NCBI GenBank assembly: GCA_036850595.1
Contig: CM072156.1
Location: forward strand, 18,465,483-18,529,482
Reading direction: 5' to 3'
DNA: 64,000 bases
DNA from: Rhyacichthys aspro
Taxonomy: Eukaryota > Chordata > Actinopteri > Gobiiformes > Rhyacichthyidae
The notes beneath the pieces are model-generated. The model did no database searches, was not told where the DNA came from, and worked only from the letters and a program-made list of their open reading frames with translations. The translations under genes and the position numbers were made by a program. Positions 11,401-19,643 of the stretch are shown piece by piece. The stretch's first letter is position 1. Each line of letters begins with the position of its first letter.

Positions 11401-14400
11401 CTGTCCAATAAGCTCCAATGATGCCGAAATGATGCACACAGTCTGACGCTGAGCAAAAGGCTATTGAGGGCTGTTAAATAGAGGCCGTGACATTTGGGTA
11501 ATAATGTAGAACGGCTTTAACATGCTTCGTTTACCGGAACAGACTGAGGTGGGGCTGCAACCGTAACTCAGGGTATTGTTCAGTAATTCAGTCCAGACTT
11601 GCAGTTACAGTATTTGTGTAGCCGTGCAAATTTGACTCCTTGGAAATGAGGAAACATTTGTGGTTCAGTAGTAGGACATTTTGAAATTGACATGATATGG
11701 CTTTGTAGGTAATTGTATATATATCAGCGTAATTATTTTGTTTGCTTTAAAAGTCATTATTAATTATTGGTAACTAAAATGCTCCTCCTTGAAATCACTA
11801 ATATGCCACAAATGTAGGTGTTATACAGCCTTTTGGCAGTAGGATCTCAGACCTCCACTAGCTGCCTGTTGTTGCTCTGTAACAGCATGTACAGACCATC
11901 CATGTTGTTTGATATAAAATCCATTCCCATAGTCAACATCACTCCAACAGATTCTCAATTTTTGTCAGAAGTCCTCTAACTAAACGAAAGCTAACTCGAT
12001 TGACCCTAGAAATGCAGCTTGTTTGCAATGTAATATTTTCAATGGTGCACTGAGGAAAGGATACAGCTTGACAAAATAGAACACATCAGTAAAAATGTCT
12101 TCAGAAGAGTATGATCACATACAAATTACTGTTTTTGTTTGTCTGTCTTGGAAAATTGAAAGCTTCATAGAACACATTAAAAGTTCAGTGTCTGCCTGTT
12201 TCAATCATGTGGACAGACTGAGCTCTGCTGGAAGAGAATAATTTTTTTAAAACATGTTTGTTTGAATGTTTAGTGCTTTATGAACTGATTTTGTTTTTTT
12301 CACAAATCACCATAAGGCTAATTTACAACTGATTTGCTCATAGATAACAGCATGTCCCTGTAGAGCTACCATAGCTTATCACATGATCAAAAATGGAGTG
12401 TGAGGTGTGGAGCTTAAGTCTGCACTTTTGCAACCAGATGTCACCATAAAACTAGTCACAGCACCTTTATAACGGCTTGTCACACAAATAGGAAAAATCA
12501 CCTTTTATGTTTTGTACTACATCTTTGGCATACAGTTTAAAGTGATATGTTTCCTCCTCTGTTTTTCTTCCCGGTCAAGGCTGCGGAGGTGGAGCGGCAG
12601 CTGTCCACTCAGGTCAATTCATTACGGGACGACTTCAGGGAGAAGAGCATGTCCACAAGCCAGCACATGACACGACTAGAGACTTTACAGGCGGAGGTGA
12701 GCTGCTCGCTGGCACGCTTTCCCCACACAACTCAATTTACACATATAAACACAGCTCGAGCCTTCACCTGTGATGTCAAAACGCTGGCACAGAAAGTACA
12801 GACGACGCCGTTAGACAGTCAGACAGAAAGAAAGACACATTCACATGATCACATACAAAGCAACACTTGGATTTTTATGTAAAATCTTCTCTTTCTATAA
12901 TCGGCATCTCTCTTCACCTCTGTCCTCTCCTTTGTCGGAGCAGCAAGGGCTAGAAGTGAGTGGTTACCGGCCGCTGTTACAGTCTGCATGCTGCATGGAT
13001 CATGTGGTCAAACTCAGAAACAAGGATTGTCCAGTTGACTCAGAAAAGAACTGCAAAAGAACCAGGGACTAAAATGAAACAAGCACTAAAATCAAGTCTG
13101 AGCCAATTCTAAAAACATGGAAAAACCAGGACAGACATGAATATTTTGAAGTCTTAATGACAATCCCTGTTTCCAGATGAAGCATGAGCACAAGGCTTGA
13201 AAAGTATTGTGCAGTCAGTCATGTGTTACGCATCCATTCATTCATGGGAAACAGTTTTATTAACAATGAACCGCGGAGACACGTTTTCCTGACTCTTCCT
13301 CAGTGGCAGAAAACACCAGACTGCAGAGGCTGCGCTATAATCGTGAGAAACCGCCTCTGTTCTAAATTTAGAGACGCTGCAATGTCTGGGTGCTCCCACT
13401 TTTCGTCTTTGTGTCATTTTGTGTTGACTAATGGCTTTATGCTGGTGCTTATGTGAGGCCACAGCAGTATGTATGGAAATATCTAAAACCTGTAGATGTT
13501 CATGCGTAAGTGTAGTAAAAGCAAAGGTAAACTCCTGCGCGGTGAAGTGGGTTACAAGATGTAGGTCAGAAGCAGCACGGCTAAAAATGAACAAGAACTA
13601 TAGGGACATTGGGCACATGCTTGAGAAAATAGAGGCAGACACAATTCACTGCATGTAGCAACGCTGCAATATGAACAAGCATAAAAACATATTGTAAAGG
13701 CTGCTTGAAGTCCCCAAATCTTCACAAGTCAAGATCATTTGTGAGATGTAACCTTAAATCACTTTGTGGTGTGACCAGATGAAAACTGAATGACAACACT
13801 GGAAGTTTATGTTAGGGTTAAGCTCTGTATTCTTTCAAATCTTTTCTATGACTATTCTGAGTGAAGTAGGTCTTGATCCCCTCCCATTCAGGAATCAATC
13901 CTACCTGACCAATCATAAATGTTTATCTAAAATAGGGCAGGCTTTATGAGTGCTGCTTATGCTTTGTTTTTTTGGGTTAGTTTCATGTGTGTTGCTGCTC
14001 CCTGAAGTCTGATTCTGGTTGTACGTCAATCCATTTGCATTCAGAAGTAGTTAAATCTGCATTTGTTCCAGGTCCTTGAAAATCCAACTCAAACTGACAG
14101 GGTTCACACTAATTCTGTTTATAGAATAGAAACAAAATCCACCGACCGGGTGTTAAAAGAATTGTTTATAATAACAGAGTACATTCACATGGTCAATTAA
14201 AACGTAGGACCAAGTGTTGTAGGGACCAAGACTGGTCTTGGCTTGAGACCTCATCTCAAATTTATTTTGACTTGGGCCTGTCCTAGTTTCCAGACCTAGC
14301 AGTGATTTTTAAGTCAAGATTAGCCAAGACCACAACTAGTTTATTTCTCCACAGCCACTTCGATTATTTCTCACAATCTGTCAATATTAAAGCTGTTTCT

Positions 14401-17400
14401 TTGGATTTCTTCCCATGTTTCATAAACTGGTCTTGATGTTGACTTAGTCTCACTCTGCCAAGGTCTTGGTTTTGTATAAACCCTTAAATGTCTTGGTTCT
14501 TTCTTTGTTTCGGTAAATAAACACTAGTACCCCATAACATTTTCGACTTATTAGTTCTTGTGAAGTTTTTATCTTTGCCATAAAATGTAATCAACCAGAA
14601 CTGATATTTGTTTACAGTAATAGTTCTTCAGGATTATAAAAAAGTACTTTGACTCGAGTCAGACTTCAGTGGAACACCTAATTACTTTTAGGTATTTAAA
14701 GGAGTATGCTCATATCAGTGTAATGGTAGTATATCAACAAGACATTCCTGAAGACAAGGGTGGCAACAGACGCCTACATTCATGCTGAGCAATGGGCATT
14801 CTTCGAGCCAGTGGGAGTACTTTTTAATCTTGTGCAAGAGCAGGGCCTGCCTCCGAGTTAGGAAAACAACAAAATATAGCCTTTAATCAAATCCATATCT
14901 GCTGCCCATCTGTCGGCCATCGAACAGAAAATCAAAACAGCTTCTCTGCTTCTGATGCCTGTGTCTGACTGCCGTCGTCTAACACTTTATTAGATTAAGA
15001 TGCTGTCGGACAGGAAGATGGAGTTGGAGCGACGGGTTCACGCCATGTTGGAGGAGAACGAACTGCTGCAAAACACGGTGGATGAACTGCGAGAGAGGAC
15101 GCTGGTGTTGGAGAAGCAGTGCCACGAGAAGGACCTACAGGTACGGAGACGCAGAAAACATGGACCACATCACAGACAGGTCGCCAGTATTTGTAGTATA
15201 ACCTGCAAGAATTTTTATGCATATGTGCGTTTTGTTTTTGACAATGGGTCACTGTACCTTATTTTTTCTTTTTGTTGTTGTGACAAAACAGGAATAAACC
15301 AGGACTAAACCAGAACTTAAGACAATATATAATGACTAGATTAGGACTGAACAATGACTAAGAACTTTAGGGCTAATTCTTATGTAAACTAACAATAATA
15401 GGAACAAAACCAGAATCAAAAGCAAATCTAGATAGGTCCTCGGCAAGGGCTAAAGCCAGGAGTATTTCAAGACTAGTGTATTTAAGCAGCTTAAGCTTTG
15501 TGTTGTAGTAATTGCAGTACAGTTATTGAGATTATTCACTTGAAACTACAACTAGTTTTATTAATTTTGCAATTTAATTGTGTTAAATTAGGGTGACTTT
15601 TTAAAGCACCAGTTATTAATAAGCATAAAAAAAATCTTAGAACAAAGCCAGGACTAGACCAGTGCTAATGGATCAAAAGATCACTTGGGACTAGTCTAAA
15701 TCAAGACTGATTTAGGGCTAAACCCAGTATAAACAGGAATAAGCCTAGGACAAAACCAGTACTAAACAAGGTCTAGGGCTAAACAAGAGCTAAAGCCAGA
15801 ACTATATCAAAGTTAATACATTTAGGAAACTCAATCGTAATAACAGTGCTATTTTATTTCACATCTTGGATTGTGCTGTAAAGATGATCAAACCAGGACT
15901 GATTTATGACTAAACCACCCAATGACTCTGGGAAAAAAAGAGTGCTATTAAGTTGAAGGTTGATTGAGTTGACTGAGTCTACATTTGTCTCTCTTCTGGT
16001 CCTTGCAACAACAAAACTAATTTAGGGCTAAACCACAGCTAGTCTGGATCTAGAACAGAAGTTGGACTGAAGCTAAATTTGACAGATGACTGCTAAATGT
16101 TCTGTGACACGCCAGTGCTTTTAAACTGAAGGATGATTTACTCAGCACAAAAGCAGATCTAACCCTAGGAATAAACCCTGACAAGACTATGACTAAACCT
16201 GTGCTACTGATGTGAAAGGTCTCACCAGGTTTTTTGTTTTGTTTTGTTTTGTGTTTTTTTTGTTTTTTTTTGCTGGTGTTGACTTGTTGCAGTTGAGGCA
16301 GAGCCAGCTGGAGCTCCAGGAGGTTCAGATGTCCCACCGGCAGCTGAGCGCTCGGCTGGAGGAGCTGACGGAGGAGCACAGTTTGCACAGCCTGACCCCT
16401 CACCCGTCCAGCCTGCTGTGTGAGATCGAACAGAGCATGGAGCAGGAGGAGCTCGAGCAGGAGCGGGAACAGGTGAGCTCCATATTTTTGTATATATTCC
16501 AATTTTTTTTTTTACTTACTATAGACATAATAGATAGGATTTTTTAGGTGAATGTTTTTACTCAAAGTCAAATGGAGGTTTACAATGGCTTTCAAATAAG
16601 CTTTATCTACCTGTGATTTCATTTCATGTTTTTATAACTATCTACACACAAATATGTGGAAAATAAATGCTTTTCATAGTAGCACAATGTCAAAATCAGG
16701 AATATTATAACTTTGAAGTTTATTTGGACAGCATACGTACATAATGTTTGGTTGTTTTGCCACTTCTTAATTCCTCCCCTGGAATCCATTGCTTAGTAAA
16801 AATAGGCTTTTAGTGTCTAGAGCAGTGGTGTCAAACTCAAAGTGTTGAGGGGCCGCAACAGTTAATGAGAATCCTTTCAGGGGCCGAAGAAGAGAAAATT
16901 TTGAATGTGAGATTTCATCTTCATTTGTGAACAGGTTTTAATTGGATTTAAACAAGTTTTAGTTGGATTTGAACAGGATTTAGGTGGATCTGAACAGATT
17001 TTGGATGATTTGAATAGATTTTAGTTGGATTTGAACAGGTTTTAGTCAGATTTTAACAGCTTGTAGTGGGATTTGAACAGGTTTTAGTTGGATTAGGTAG
17101 TGATAGGTTAATCTTTGTAGCAAAAATCAAAACCATCTAAAACTTGTTCAAACCTAGTGCCAAAAATGTAAACTACTAAATGTATTGAAGGGCCACGTAA
17201 AACATTGCTAAGGGCCACATCCTTCAGTGTGACATGTGTTAACAGAGAGTGCTTTATTTCAATGTAAGTTCTTGTACAATACCTGTCTTTAATGATGCTC
17301 CTTGTTCTGGTAGTTACGGCTTCAGTTGTGGGAGGCCTACTGCGAGGTTCGGTCGCTCTGCTCCCATCTTCGGGGAAATGACGTCACAGACTCGGCGTTG

Positions 17401-19609
17401 TCCACAGACTCCTCGATGGACGAGTCTTCAGAGACGTCCTCAGCCAAGGATGTGCCTACAGGGAGCCTTCAGGCCAGCCTGCTCGAGCTACGGAGGCTCA
17501 CGCAAAACCTGCTGGACGGCAACGAGTCCACGGTAACGAGCACCACGTTAGCAGCTCATCAGAGGAGACACATACAAACATACTCAAATATGTGTTATAG
17601 TTTTTATTACAAGCAGTTATTAAGATTGTGAATTTGTTTGAGTAGCCAGATTCAAAAACAATGTTCCTAAGAAAAAAGGAGTGAACTTAAAAGGAATTTA
17701 AATGATGAAAATGCCCAGATTCACAGTCCAGGAATGTTTTATCACTGAACAGAATCAGAATATGTCAGTAGTTCCAGTTGTAGCATCCAGCCTTCCTGCA
17801 CTTACTCCACAGTAATTTTCCAATGAAAGCAGAGTAGAGAAATATGAAGTGTGGAAATGAAAACATTTAACATCCCTATCACATAAATGTTACTAAACTG
17901 TATAAATAAACAATAGATTTAAATGTGTGTTTTGGTATTTGAACAACAACAACAAAGATATTCAACAGGTGGCAAAAACATAACTCAAAAGCCAAGATAA
18001 TCCTCGTATTTGTTGTTTACACTGCCCCCAAGTGGCCAAAATCAAGAACTCTATGTAAAAAAAGATTTCATTGTGTTGACAAGAAAGTTAGATTATCTTT
18101 AAAAATGAAAATTGAAACATTATTGAACAGCATTTACTGATTCAGTTTATTTATTTAATGAAACTGTATTTTTGTAATAACTAATAACTCCAAATAGAGT
18201 GTAATAAACCATAAAATGTTGAAAAATTATTGTGTTTTATTTTTCTCTGTGGTTTGAAAGGTTTTTGAAAGTATATATATGAAATATAAATGTACTTTTC
18301 ATTTGCTGTAAATAAATAAATTAAGTGTATTTAGGAAAAGTGTAGGAATGGTGTAATTTCTATGAAACATGTTATGACCAAAACAGCACCTGACTCATTT
18401 TCTGCCTTTGTAGAGCCACAACATTAATGTGTGGGTAGAAAACATCATGTGTTTGTTGTGTGCCAGGGCTCGCGGCGCAGCGATGAAGAGGCTTTGGAGG
18501 AGCAGGTGAGGAAGCTGGGAGACGAGCTCCGAGAAGTACGAGAGCTGTACGAGGCCGAACAAGACAAAAGCCACGGCAACGAAGAGGAGCTGCTCCAGCT
18601 GCACAACCAGGTTCACACCACTGTTACATAACACCACATGTGCTGTACCATAATGAGGCTTCAGAGACTGTACAGAAATAGGTTAGAGCCTGAAGACACG
18701 TCTTCACACCGAGGATCTACTGCTGATCACAGGAAAAGGAAAACACTCCAGCAAGACCCACCTCGTTAATTCAGTTCACTTTCTTCAGGATTAAAGGATG
18801 CTCTTGTCAAAGCTGAAATATTATTTATAGTTTTGCAAACTTATGTGTTTGGGAAATGACTGACTATTATGACCTAGTTAAGAGATGCTAGGCAATGCGA
18901 TGGGTTAGAAAAACCAGGCAGTTGTCCAGGGTCCCAACCAAACAATAGTCCCAAAGATGGCAGTTTCTTGGACGCTTTTCCTTGTTAAATGTTTATACCT
19001 AGGATAAAGAGGCCAAAAACATAAAAGTCTATTTTAGAAACTCCATCTGTTCACAAATTATTTTTAAACCAGTGCAATAGATGTATTATTGTTATGCCTA
19101 TTGTGAATACTGGCTATTATGCCTAAGTTACTTAGTAGTACTTTGTACTTCCTGCTCAGGCTCCCTTCAGTCTCTTCAATCTGAATATTGCAATAACAAT
19201 ATGAATGGCCGTGTTCAAATTGCCGCTTTTGATACATTAAATGGTATTCAGATATTTAAAGTTACAATCTCAGGAATAATGTCCACTGATTTTACTGATG
19301 AAAAAACTCACGATTACATTTGCTTGCACCAGTTAGATTTAAAGCTCTTTTCTGACATTTATTTTGACATGGAAACGTTAAGTGTCTGAAACATAAAAAA
19401 TATTGAAAAATGATTGTGTTTTTTTTCCAGTGGTTTGAAAAGTGTTAAGAAAAGCTTGAAGACGCAAATTATAGAACAAATATAATATGGAAAGTTTAAA
19501 TGTCTGAAACATACAGTATCGTAGAAAGAGTATCACAATTGTGAATATTAAGAAAACAATACATTTTTGACATATTGTACAGTCCTTTTTAATGTGGTTA
19601 AATAAGTAA

Positions 19610-19643
<34 letters not shown>

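Larger units (their letters stand above)
2431..12579 (+). other. bicdl1: bicdl1 10.1-kb intron
   Basis: No coding exon is supported. Contents: the second 39-bp repeat copy (3211-3249), a higher-complexity GC-richer stretch at about 4385-5080, a tRNA-derived SINE at 7232-7392, and a TTAA-flanked MITE at 10808-11149. The rest is AT-rich sequence without recognised structure. Confidence 0.7.

Noticed and set aside
13184..13658. Overlapping 75-118 codon frames on both strands in a bicdl1 intron
   Set aside because: No splice or initiation context, no recognisable domain, and frames open on both strands at once.
16050..16502. 150-codon open frame on the - strand
   Set aside because: Antisense shadow of a well-supported bicdl1 coding exon. 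The product includes a Lys/Gln run from a homopolymer.
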